A DNA stretch of 50,744 nt from Streptomyces sp. NRRL F-6676. Lineage in GTDB: Bacteria; Actinomycetota; Actinomycetes; Streptomycetales; Streptomycetaceae. A program made the translations under genes and the position numbers. This document shows positions 27,522 to 35,011 of this stretch, piece by piece. Location: assembly GCF_000725625.1 (NCBI RefSeq), contig NZ_JOHS01000044.1, positions 1 to 50,744 of the forward strand, written 5' to 3'. The notes beneath the pieces are model-generated. The model was not told the DNA's origin, ran no database searches, and saw only the letters and a list, made by a program, of their open reading frames with translations. The number at the start of each line of letters is the position of its first letter. Positions within the stretch are counted from its first letter, which is position 1.

Positions 27522-28334
27522 TCAGCGTCCGGCGCTGAGCGTGCGTACGACGTCCGCGACGCGCGTGTAGACACCGGGGCTCTCCGGCTGCCCGCAGCCG
27601 TTTCCCCAGGACACCAGGCCGATCAGGCGCCCCCGCGCCACCAGCGGGCCGCCGCTGTCCCCCTGGCAGGCGTCCCGGCCCCCGCCCGTCTCCCCGGCGC
27701 ACAGCATCGAGCCGGCCAGATAGGTGCCGTCCCGGCTGCCCGGATAGGCCGCCCCGCACGCCTCGTCGGACAGGACGTGCACGGGGGCGGCCCTCAGGTC
27801 GCGCGGATAGGCACCGGCCCCCGTGGTGTCCCCCCAGCCGTACACCGTGGCCTGCTCGCCCGGCGTGTAGGCGGGGTCGTCGGCGCCCGCCATCCTGATG
27901 ACCGAGTTCTCGGGGAGCGGCGACGCGAGCGTGAGCAGGCCGAAGTCACCGGCGTTGGTGTCGCTGTCGTACCCCGGATTGACCCACACGCCGCGGACGG
28001 CGACCTCCTCGCCCTGTGTGGACAGCAGATCGGTACGGCCCGCGATGACCTTGAAGTCGCGGGCGCGCGGTGAACCCAGAACGTCCCGCTCCAGGCAGTG
28101 CGCGGCGGTGAGAACGGCCGTGCGGGCGACCACGACCCCTCCGCAGAAGTGTCCCGCCCTGCTTCCCCCGAACCGGTCACGGCTGGACAGGGCGACCGTC
28201 CAGGGGCTCTGGGAGACATCGACGGGATGGCCACCGATCACGACGCTGTCGGCGGTGGCGGTGGCGGGCGCGGCCAGTGGTATCACGGCCGCTGCGGCCC
28301 CGAGGGCCAGGGCCCGGACAAAGGGACGACGCAT
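27522..28334 (-). CDS. Secreted trypsin-like (S1A) serine protease
   Basis: 270 residues from the ATG at 28334 (GAGGAG five bases upstream; an in-frame GTG two codons earlier is too close to it). A signal peptide (MRRPFVRALALGAAAAVIPLAAPATATA) is followed directly by VVIGGHPV, the chymotrypsin-fold N-terminus, with hardly any propeptide. Catalytic triad: His79 (TAAHC), Asp130 (GDFGLL) and Ser227 (GDSGGP). Six cysteines fit three disulphides. DACQGDSGGP, with Asp six residues before the serine, indicates trypsin-like Arg/Lys specificity. Probably extracellular. Confidence 0.94.
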   Translation of the reverse strand: MRRPFVRALALGAAAAVIPLAAPATATADSVVIGGHPVDVSQSPWTVALSSRDRFGGSRAGHFCGGVVVARTAVLTAAHCLERDVLGSPRARDFKVIAGRTDLLSTQGEEVAVRGVWVNPGYDSDTNAGDFGLLTLASPLPENSVIRMAGADDPAYTPGEQATVYGWGDTTGAGAYPRDLRAAPVHVLSDEACGAAYPGSRDGTYLAGSMLCAGETGGGRDACQGDSGGPLVARGRLIGLVSWGNGCGQPESPGVYTRVADVVRTLSAGR

Positions 28335-28452
28335 GCGCACTCCTCACTCAGAGGTGGTCATGGAACACCCAGAGTGATCCACCTGCCTCTCGCGCGCACA
28401 CGCAGAGCGGCCGTCCACACGTCGTGAGCGCCCCTCGACCGGCGGCACGCGA

Positions 28453-28485
28453 AGGGCCCGGCCCCCAGAACGGGAGCCGGGCCCT
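28453..28485 (-). terminator. Terminator after hrdB
   Basis: 10-bp perfect inverted repeat AGGGCCCGGC / GCCGGGCCCT with a 13-base loop, about 20 bases beyond the hrdB stop codon on the minus strand. Confidence 0.8.
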
Positions 28486-28505
28486 CGAGCGTGCTGGTGC
28501 CCCGG

Positions 28506-30047
28506 TCAGTCGAGGTAGTCGCGCAGGACCTGGGAGCGGGACGGGTGGCGCAGCTTCGACATCGTCTTGGACTCGATCTGGCGGATGCGCTCACGGGTGA
28601 CCCCGTACACCTTGCCGATCTCGTCCAGCGTCTTCGGCTGGCCGTCGGTGAGGCCGAAGCGCATGGACACGACGCCCGCCTCGCGCTCGGAGAGCGTGTC
28701 GAGGACGGAGTGCAGCTGCTCCTGGAGGAGCGTGAAGCTGACCGCGTCGGCCGGCACGACCGCCTCGGAGTCCTCGATGAGGTCACCGAACTCGCTGTCG
28801 CCGTCCTCGCCGAGCGGGGTGTGCAGGGAGATGGGCTCGCGGCCGTACTTCTGGACCTCGATGACCTTCTCGGGGGTCATGTCGAGTTCCTTGGCCAGCT
28901 CCTCCGGGGTGGGCTCGCGGCCCAGGTCCTGGAGCATCTGGCGCTGCACGCGCGCGAGCTTGTTGATGACCTCGACCATGTGCACCGGGATACGGATGGT
29001 GCGGGCCTGGTCGGCCATGGCACGGGTGATCGCCTGACGGATCCACCACGTGGCGTACGTGGAGAACTTGTAGCCCTTGGTGTAGTCGAACTTCTCGACC
29101 GCGCGGATCAGACCGAGGTTTCCCTCCTGGATGAGGTCCAGGAAGAGCATGCCGCGGCCGGTGTAGCGCTTGGCCAGGGAGACCACCAGACGGAGGTTGG
29201 CCTCCAGGAGGTGGTTCTTGGCGCGGCGGCCGTCCTCGGCGATGATCTCCAGCTCGCGCTTGAGCTTGGGGGCCAGCTTGTCGGCACTCGCCAGTTTGTC
29301 CTCGGCGAACAGACCGGCCTCGATGCGCTTGGCGAGCTCGACCTCCTGCTCCGCGTTGAGCAGGGGGACCTTGCCGATCTGCTTGAGGTAGTCCTTGACC
29401 GGGTCGGCGGTGGCGCCGGCCGCGGCCACCTGCTGGGCGGGGGCGTCGTCCTCGTCCTCGTCGGAGAGGACGAAACCGGCGCTCTCGGTGCCCTCGGGCT
29501 CGTCGCCGCCCTTGTTGGGGGCGTCCTCGAGCGTCTCCTCCTCGACCAGCTCGGCATCGTCCTTCTTGGACGTCGTCTTCTTGGCAGCCGTCTTCTTGGT
29601 CGCGGTCTTCTTCGCCGCCGCCTTCTTGGCCGTCGTCTTCTTCGCCGCCGCCTTCTTGGCGGGCGCGTCGTCCTCGGCCGGAGCGGCGGCGGGCACCTCC
29701 GGGGCGACGGGAGCGGCGGGGGCGGCGGCCTTCTTCGTGGTCACCGGCTTCGCCGCGACCGTCTTGGTGGCGGTGCGCTTGGCCGGACTCTTCGCTGCGA
29801 CGCTCTTGCGGGTGCGCTTGGGCTCCGCGGCACTGACCATCAGCGTCACACCCTCTTCCTCGAGGATCTGGTTGAGGCTGCGCAGTACGTTCTTCCACTG
29901 AGTGGCCGGAATCTGGTCAGCTTCGAAGGCCCGACGCACATCGTCGCCGGCGATCTGCCCCTCAGCCTTTCCCCGCTCGATGAGCGCCATGACAGAGACG
30001 GACTCGGCGATCTCCGGCGGGAGCGTACGGGATGTGCTGGCCGACAC
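28506..30047 (-). CDS. hrdB: Principal RNA polymerase sigma factor HrdB (sigma-70 group 1)
   Basis: 513 residues from the GTG at 30047 with GAGAGG upstream, matching the expected HrdB N-terminus ([16 protein letters not shown]). After a region-1.1-like segment comes a long Lys/Ala/Pro low-complexity stretch (about 75-170, many AAKKT-type repeats), characteristic of Streptomyces HrdB. Then region 1.2 ([29 protein letters not shown]), region 2 ([57 protein letters not shown]), region 3, and region 4 ([29 protein letters not shown]). Directs transcription of housekeeping genes and is essential. Terminated by its own hairpin; whiH lies upstream on the same strand. Confidence 0.97.
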   Translation of the reverse strand: MSASTSRTLPPEIAESVSVMALIERGKAEGQIAGDDVRRAFEADQIPATQWKNVLRSLNQILEEEGVTLMVSAAEPKRTRKSVAAKSPAKRTATKTVAAKPVTTKKAAAPAAPVAPEVPAAAPAEDDAPAKKAAAKKTTAKKAAAKKTATKKTAAKKTTSKKDDAELVEEETLEDAPNKGGDEPEGTESAGFVLSDEDEDDAPAQQVAAAGATADPVKDYLKQIGKVPLLNAEQEVELAKRIEAGLFAEDKLASADKLAPKLKRELEIIAEDGRRAKNHLLEANLRLVVSLAKRYTGRGMLFLDLIQEGNLGLIRAVEKFDYTKGYKFSTYATWWIRQAITRAMADQARTIRIPVHMVEVINKLARVQRQMLQDLGREPTPEELAKELDMTPEKVIEVQKYGREPISLHTPLGEDGDSEFGDLIEDSEAVVPADAVSFTLLQEQLHSVLDTLSEREAGVVSMRFGLTDGQPKTLDEIGKVYGVTRERIRQIESKTMSKLRHPSRSQVLRDYLD

Positions 30048-30164
30048 GAACAACCTCTCGGAACGTTGGAAAACGGCTTCCGGCTCCGTCCACGACGGAC
30101 TGGAGCCGACGACCGCCGACTTGGGGATGGGCCGACGGCGCGGGCGGGCGCCGGGAAGAGACAC

Positions 30165-30190
30165 AGCGCCGGATGCGGCGCCCGTATTCC
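30165..30190 (-). promoter_or_regulatory. Possible SigR-type promoter element upstream of hrdB
   Basis: On the minus strand GGAAT (30190-30186), 18 bases, then GCT (30167-30165) is one base from the SigR pattern GGAAT-N18-GTT. A SigR-dependent hrdB promoter is known in S. coelicolor. The location about 120 bases before the start codon is plausible. Confidence 0.4.
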
Positions 30191-30363
30191 CTCCTCGGCT
30201 GTCACCTCTTAGGTCATCGCGCAGTTCCGAGGAGCGTTACGCCCAATCCGCGTGGCCCGGGTCACACCGCGTAACCACTCAAAGAGTGAGGTATCCGATC
30301 AGAACGGATCATCTACGGTCGGATTCGGTACTGCTGCCCGCTCGGGCCGGACCGGTACGACGA

Positions 30364-30414
30364 CGGTCACCGACCGGTGGGACCGGCACTACGGCGGTCA
30401 CCGACCGGTGGGAC
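30364..30414. repeat. Direct repeat of CGGTCACCGACCGGTGGGAC (31-bp period)
   Basis: A 20-base block occurs at 30364-30383 and again at 30395-30414 without mismatch. Each copy is itself partly palindromic (CGGTC-ACC-GACCG). Confidence 0.8.
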
Positions 30415-30581
30415 GCCGCGGTCGCCGGCCGCTGCGGCGCCGCGCTCGCGTCGGCGTGCGCCGGTCGGCGCGGTGCGGTGCCGTACGGCGGGCACCGCCG
30501 GGCGAGCGGAACGCGGCGGGCGGGGCCCGGCGGGCCGGGTCCGCCGAGATACCGGGCGGGATCCGGCTACCGGGAGGCCCC

Positions 30582-30659
30582 AGGCTTCGGATGCCGAGAG
30601 CACGAGGCTTCGGATGCCGAGAGCACGAGGCTTCGGATGCCGAGAGCACGAGGCTCCGG
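30582..30659. repeat. 23-bp tandem repeat array, three exact copies plus a partial
   Basis: AGGCTTCGGATGCCGAGAGC + ACG repeats at 30582, 30605 and 30628 without change, then a diverged partial copy AGGCTCCGG at 30651. The units are contiguous, with no spacers. 23 is not a multiple of 3, consistent with a non-coding array. Confidence 0.92.
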
Positions 30660-30824
30660 AGGTCGCGGGCCGCAGGGCTCGCGGGATGCCGGGCTCGCGC
30701 AGCCGCAGGACTCGCGGGTCGACGGGCGGGTCCGGGCGGCACGACCCCCGTCGCCGTGCCGCCTCGCCCGGTCCTCTCGCTCTCTGCCGTCGCCCGCGCT
30801 GCCCGCGCCACTCCCGGCGCGCGG

Positions 30825-31712
30825 TCAGTGCTCGCGCGGGGCGGGCACCACGCGCTCGACCTCGGGGTGGATCGTGAGCAGCTGGCGCATGGCCACCTCG
30901 GCGGCCGCTCCATCCCCCTCGGCGAGGGCGTCGACGATCCGCGCGTGCTGGGTCAGCGAGGCGTCGTTCGGGCGGTCGCACCCGGTGACCGGACCACCGG
31001 AGACGTGCAGGGCGGCGGAGACGATGCCGGAGAGGTGTTCGAGCATGCGGTTCCCGGCCACCTGGATGAGCAGCGTGTGGAACTCGGCGTCGGCGCGCGC
31101 GAAGGTCAGCGAGTCCCCCTGCGCCATGGCGTGGCCCATGATCTCGACCATGTCCCCGAGCCGCTGCTGGACGTCCTCCCGGCCGTGCCCGGCGGCGAGC
31201 CGGGCGGCCAGCGGCTCGATCGTCCAGCGCAGTTCGCTGAGCTCGCGCCGCTGGTCGTCCCGCTGGGGGCCGAAGGCCCGCCACTCGATGATGTCCGGGT
31301 CGAGAAGGTTCCAGTCGCTCACCGGACGCACCCGCGTGCCCACGTTCGGCCGCGCGCTGACCAGGCCCTTGGCCTCCAGGACGCGAAGCGATTCACGGAC
31401 GACGGTGCGGGAGACCTCGAACCGCTGGCCGATCTCCTCGGGAACCAGCGGACGGTCCGCCCCCAGGTCGCCGGAGACGATCATCTGTCCCAACTGCTGG
31501 ACGAGTTGGCCGTGCAGCCCGCGGCCCCGGCTGCCGGCGGCGCGGCGGCCGACCCGGCCGAGCTCCACATCGGGGGTCTCCCAGACGGGGGCGCCGACGC
31601 GCTCGACGGCGGGGGTCTCGGCGTAGGGATAGCGGTCGAGTTCGCCCGGTCCGGTCAGGCCGGAGTCGGCGGAGCGGGCGGCGGTCATCATGGTCTGCGC
31701 AAGGGTAGTCAC
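30825..31712 (-). CDS. whiH: GntR/FadR-family sporulation regulator WhiH
   Basis: 295 residues from a GTG at 31712 (AAGGA three bases upstream); ATGs at codons 8 and 9 are alternatives. A Streptomyces-specific N-terminal segment (MMTAARSADSGLTGPGELDRYPY) precedes the GntR helix-turn-helix at about 90-118 (LVPEEIGQRFEVSRTVVRESLRVLEAKGLV) and an FCD domain with its usual His/Asp residues (RADAEFHTLLIQVAGNRML, QHARIVDAL). In S. coelicolor whiH lies next to hrdB and is needed for sporulation septation in aerial hyphae; the same neighbourhood and length here support the name. Likely autoregulatory through the AT-rich upstream region. Confidence 0.85.
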   Translation of the reverse strand: MTTLAQTMMTAARSADSGLTGPGELDRYPYAETPAVERVGAPVWETPDVELGRVGRRAAGSRGRGLHGQLVQQLGQMIVSGDLGADRPLVPEEIGQRFEVSRTVVRESLRVLEAKGLVSARPNVGTRVRPVSDWNLLDPDIIEWRAFGPQRDDQRRELSELRWTIEPLAARLAAGHGREDVQQRLGDMVEIMGHAMAQGDSLTFARADAEFHTLLIQVAGNRMLEHLSGIVSAALHVSGGPVTGCDRPNDASLTQHARIVDALAEGDGAAAEVAMRQLLTIHPEVERVVPAPREH

Positions 31713-31873
31713 GGATCCTTTGTCGGCGCTGTTCTCAACTGCCTTGAGGGCTTTGGTGAAAAGCACACGAAAGGGTGATCGCTCACTCCGTCGCAATTGA
31801 CGCCTTATCGGAAAGAAATGGGCGCGTTTCTGGGAGTTGTGGGCATGGCTGGACGGACGGTTGCGGACCGTCG

Positions 31874-33988
31874 TCACCGTGCCCTCGTGCGCAGGGTCGT
31901 GCACACGTAGGCGCAGAGCAGCGCGCCGAGCGACAACGTCAGTGCTCCACCGACGGGTTGGGCGACCAGCCGGGCCAGGGCCGCGACGTACCGCTCGCCG
32001 CCGAAGGGCCACTGCGGGAGGGTCAGCTCACGCAGCCGTCCGGTGATTCCGGCCGCTGCCCGGACGGACGGGGCGCCGAACACGTGTTGCACGAGGGGGA
32101 CGACGGCGACGGGGACAGCCAGTACCGCGGCGAGCCCGGCGGTCGTCGAACGGAAGAGGCCGGCGGCGAGCACGCCCGCCCAGGCGCAGCCCACGACGAG
32201 CGCGAACCAGCCCGCGCCGAGCGAGAGCCAGTTGCCGGGAACCCTGGTGAGCTCCTGTCCGTAGACGAGGTAGAGCACTTCGAGGTCGCAGCCGAGCGCG
32301 AGGAAGGCGATGAGCAGCGCGGTGGCCCCGGAGACGAGGAGTTTCGCGGTGAGCAGTCCCAGACGGCGTGGGACGGTCCCGCGGTCCGCGGCCAGGGCGG
32401 GGTGGCGGAACTCGTCGCCGAAGGCGATCGCGCCGAGCAGCCCGGCGCCGAGCGCGGCGGGCGGCAGCGGGATCTGCTGCGGCCAGGCCGCCAGCAGACG
32501 GTGCTGCGGGGTGTGACCGGTATGGGCGAGCAGTACGGCGATGAGGGCGGAGGTGAGCAGGACGGCGGCGGTCGTGAAGTAGCCGGTGCCCACCCCGGCG
32601 GCGCGCCGCAGCTCGTACCGCAGGGGCTGGAGCGGGCTGGGGGCGGGGCGGACGTGGATGAAGCCGGGCAGCACGGCGGTGGAGCGCGCCGCGGGGTTCT
32701 GGGCGTGCGCGCGCGGGCCCGTTTCGCCGGGTTGCCGCGCGTGCGGCCCCCGCGTGCCGCGGACCGGTACGCCAGGACCCTGCCCGCCCGGGCCCCTCAC
32801 GACGGGGGGCCGCCGTACGGCCGAGCCGGACGCTCCCGGGCCGGGCACCGTCGGAGCGGGCACGGGTCGGTCAGGCGTTGACGGGCTGGGGGTCGGCCGG
32901 CTGGATGTTACCCGGTCGGGCGTTCGGCGGCCGGAGGGTTCGGACGCCTCCGCGCCGGATGCCTCCGCGCCGGACGCCTCCGGGGCGTGCGCCTCCGGGA
33001 CGTGCGCCTCGGGCGCGGACCGTGCCGGCACGGTCCGTGTGACGTCGGGCCGCGTCCCGCCGGACCGCGCCGGGGCGGGCCGTTCCGCACGCTCTGCCGC
33101 AGGCGCGGAGGAGCAGCCCATGTCCCCGACCTCGTCGGCGAGTTGGTGGACGAGGATGCCGTGCCGGAAGGCGGTCTCTCCGACGTCGGCGCAGGTGCTG
33201 CCGTACACCGACAGCCGGTTGGCCTCCTCCCGCACCACCTCCAGGGAGCGCCGGTCGGTACGCGCCTCCTTGGTGAGCAGTGCCGCGAGCCGGGCGGCGT
33301 GCGGACTGCGGACGGCGACGCGCGGGCGCAGCCGGGTACGGGCGAAGTCGGCCGCGGGCAGGTCGGCGACGACCCTGCCCTCGTTCATCGCGACGACCCG
33401 GTCGGCGTTCCGTGCGGCCTCCTTGGAGTCGCCCGTGGTGAACAGGACGGTGCCGCCCCGTTCCGCGTGGGCCCGCAGCACGCCGTGCAGCCAGCGGCCC
33501 TCGCGGCCGGACAGACCCGCGGCGGGTTCGTCCAGGACGAGGGTGTGGGGGTCGGGGAGCAGGGCGCAGGCGAGGCCGAGGCGCCGGTCGAGGCCGTGCG
33601 AGAGGCTGCTGAGGCGTTCCTCGCGCAGGCTGACCAGGCCGACCGCTTCCAGGAGTTCGTCGGCGCGGCGGGCGGGGAGGCCGGTGGCCGCGCACAGCAT
33701 GCGGAGGTGGCCGCGGACGGTGCGCGCGGGGTGACCGGGAACGTCGCCGAGGAGGGTGCCGACCTCTCGTGCCGGGTGGGGGATCTCGTGCAGCGGGCGT
33801 CCCTTGAAGCGGGCGACGCCGAGGCCGGGTTGGAGTTCGAGCATGAGCCGGAGCACGGTCGTGCGGCCCGCGCCCGGCGCCCCGAGGAGGGCCGTGACAC
33901 GGCCGGCGCACGCCTCGAAGGAAACGTCGTCGACAGCGGGCGGAAGGTCCTTGCGGGGGTGGCTGGAGAGCCCGAGCACCTGGATCAC
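31874..33988 (-). CDS. Single-chain ABC transporter (ATPase and membrane domain fused) with degenerate ATPase motifs
   Basis: 704 residues from a GTG at 33988; TTG at 33997 is the alternative. The N-terminal ABC domain (1-~235) has GAPGAGRTT at 36-44, so the Walker A lysine is Arg42. It has an SSLSHGLDRRL signature, an intact Walker B (TLVLDEP, Glu154), and TTGDSKEA where the switch histidine is expected (Gly186). A long Pro/Ala/Glu disordered linker (about 290-430) leads to a C-terminal membrane domain with about six helices of the ABC-2 type. Hydrolysis may be weak or absent. Substrate unknown. A -35/-10 pair close to the GTG suggests a leaderless transcript. It lies upstream of whiH on the same strand, 161 bases apart. 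Confidence 0.85.
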   Translation of the reverse strand: MIQVLGLSSHPRKDLPPAVDDVSFEACAGRVTALLGAPGAGRTTVLRLMLELQPGLGVARFKGRPLHEIPHPAREVGTLLGDVPGHPARTVRGHLRMLCAATGLPARRADELLEAVGLVSLREERLSSLSHGLDRRLGLACALLPDPHTLVLDEPAAGLSGREGRWLHGVLRAHAERGGTVLFTTGDSKEAARNADRVVAMNEGRVVADLPAADFARTRLRPRVAVRSPHAARLAALLTKEARTDRRSLEVVREEANRLSVYGSTCADVGETAFRHGILVHQLADEVGDMGCSSAPAAERAERPAPARSGGTRPDVTRTVPARSAPEAHVPEAHAPEASGAEASGAEASEPSGRRTPDRVTSSRPTPSPSTPDRPVPAPTVPGPGASGSAVRRPPVVRGPGGQGPGVPVRGTRGPHARQPGETGPRAHAQNPAARSTAVLPGFIHVRPAPSPLQPLRYELRRAAGVGTGYFTTAAVLLTSALIAVLLAHTGHTPQHRLLAAWPQQIPLPPAALGAGLLGAIAFGDEFRHPALAADRGTVPRRLGLLTAKLLVSGATALLIAFLALGCDLEVLYLVYGQELTRVPGNWLSLGAGWFALVVGCAWAGVLAAGLFRSTTAGLAAVLAVPVAVVPLVQHVFGAPSVRAAAGITGRLRELTLPQWPFGGERYVAALARLVAQPVGGALTLSLGALLCAYVCTTLRTRAR

Positions 33989-34024
33989 CCGAAGCAAGAT
34001 AGCGCTATTTGTCTGTTTTGTCGG
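33989..34024 (-). promoter_or_regulatory. Candidate promoter giving a leaderless mRNA for the fused ABC transporter
   Basis: On the minus strand CCGACA (34024-34019), 17 bases, TATCTT (34001-33996), then 7 bases to the GTG start. No Shine-Dalgarno sequence is present. The AT-rich spacer (AAACAGACAAATAGCGC) stands out from its GC-rich surroundings. Confidence 0.5.
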
Positions 34025-34087
34025 GATGTATGGGTTGCGCCGCAGCCCGGATCACCCGTGGTCCGCCGACGTCCGCCTGAGGGAGCG

Positions 34088-34846
34088 TCAGGCCTCCGGC
34101 CGCAGCATGGGCGGGTTGAGCAGGGTGGCGCCGCCGGCCCGGAAGAGCTGGGCGGGCCTGCCGCCCTGACGGGTCGTCGTGCCGCCGGTCGGGACGAGGA
34201 AGCCCGGTGTGCCGGTGACCTTGCGGTGGAAGTTGCGCGGGTCGAGGGCCACGCCCCACACCGCCTCGTAGACGCGGCGCAGTTCCCCGACGGTGAATTC
34301 CGGGGGGCAGAACGCGGTCGCCAGCGAGGAGTACTCGATCTTGGAGCGGGCGCGCTCCACACCGTCGGCGAGGATCCGCGCATGGTCGAAGGCGAGCGGT
34401 GCGGCCTGCTCGCCGTCCCTGCCGTAGCCGCCCTGCCGCAGCAGGTCCTCGACGGAGGCCCAGCGGGCGCTGTGAGCGTCGCCGCCCGGGCGCGGGGCCG
34501 GGAGATCGGGGGCGAGCGCGAGGTGGGCGACGCTGACGACCCTCATCCGGGGGTCTCGGCCGGGGTCACCGTAGGTGGCGAGCTGTTCCAGGTGCGCCCC
34601 GTTGTCCTGGGCGGGTGCGGACGGGTCGTGGGCCTGGAGCCCGGTCTCCTCGGCCAGCTCGCGCGCCGCCGCCTGCGCCAGGTCTTCGTCGTCCCGTACG
34701 AACCCGCCGGGGAGCGCCCAGCGGCCCTGGAAGGGTGGCTCCCCCCTGCGGACCGCCAGTGCGCACAGGGAGTGGCGGCGCACGGTCAGCACGACCAGGT
34801 CCACGGTGACGGCGAAGGGCGGGAAGGCTGACGGGTCGTAGGGCAT
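34088..34846 (-). CDS. Nudix hydrolase with C-terminal winged helix (NrtR-like)
   Basis: 252 residues. An intact Nudix box GGFVRDDEDLAQAAARELAEETGL lies at 47-70, matching Gx5Ex7REUxEExGU. The C-terminal ~90 residues (SKIEYSSLATAFCPPEFTVGELRRVYEAVWGVALDPRNFHRKV) match the winged-helix domain of NrtR-type proteins, which repress NAD-metabolism or sugar genes and respond to ADP-ribose or related nucleotides. Because the Nudix box is complete it could instead be an active hydrolase. Upstream of and in the same direction as the fused ABC transporter; downstream of the debranching-like gene. Confidence 0.88.
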   Translation of the reverse strand: MPYDPSAFPPFAVTVDLVVLTVRRHSLCALAVRRGEPPFQGRWALPGGFVRDDEDLAQAAARELAEETGLQAHDPSAPAQDNGAHLEQLATYGDPGRDPRMRVVSVAHLALAPDLPAPRPGGDAHSARWASVEDLLRQGGYGRDGEQAAPLAFDHARILADGVERARSKIEYSSLATAFCPPEFTVGELRRVYEAVWGVALDPRNFHRKVTGTPGFLVPTGGTTTRQGGRPAQLFRAGGATLLNPPMLRPEA

Positions 34847-35011
34847 GCGGTGATCATAGTCGTCTGCCTGACGATAAACACTCCCTTCGCCGGTCGCTCC
34901 GACGGTCTCTGCGACAACCGGTGGGCCTCTGTCCGCTCTGGCGTCCGTACCGCCCGTTCTGGTGTCCGTACGGCCGCTCCGGGTTCCGCCGCGGCGGGCG
35001 TACGGGCCGGG

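Larger units (their letters stand above)
30048..30824. other. Repeat-rich spacer between whiH and hrdB
   Basis: 777 bases without a convincing gene. The hrdB-proximal part (about 30165-30330) is AT-richer and should contain the hrdB promoters. The rest is an extremely GC-rich block with a 31-bp direct repeat and a 23-bp tandem array, listed separately. Frames crossing it encode only Arg/Ala/Pro-rich noise. Confidence 0.6.

Noticed and set aside
30582..30659. Possible CRISPR array
   Set aside because: The 23-bp units are contiguous with no unique spacers, only about 3.4 copies, and no cas genes are nearby, so it is a simple tandem repeat.
30377..30913. Possible small genes in the whiH-hrdB spacer
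   Set aside because: The frames change register across the 23-bp repeats, have no ribosome-binding site, and encode Arg/Ala/Pro-rich sequence without any recognisable motif.
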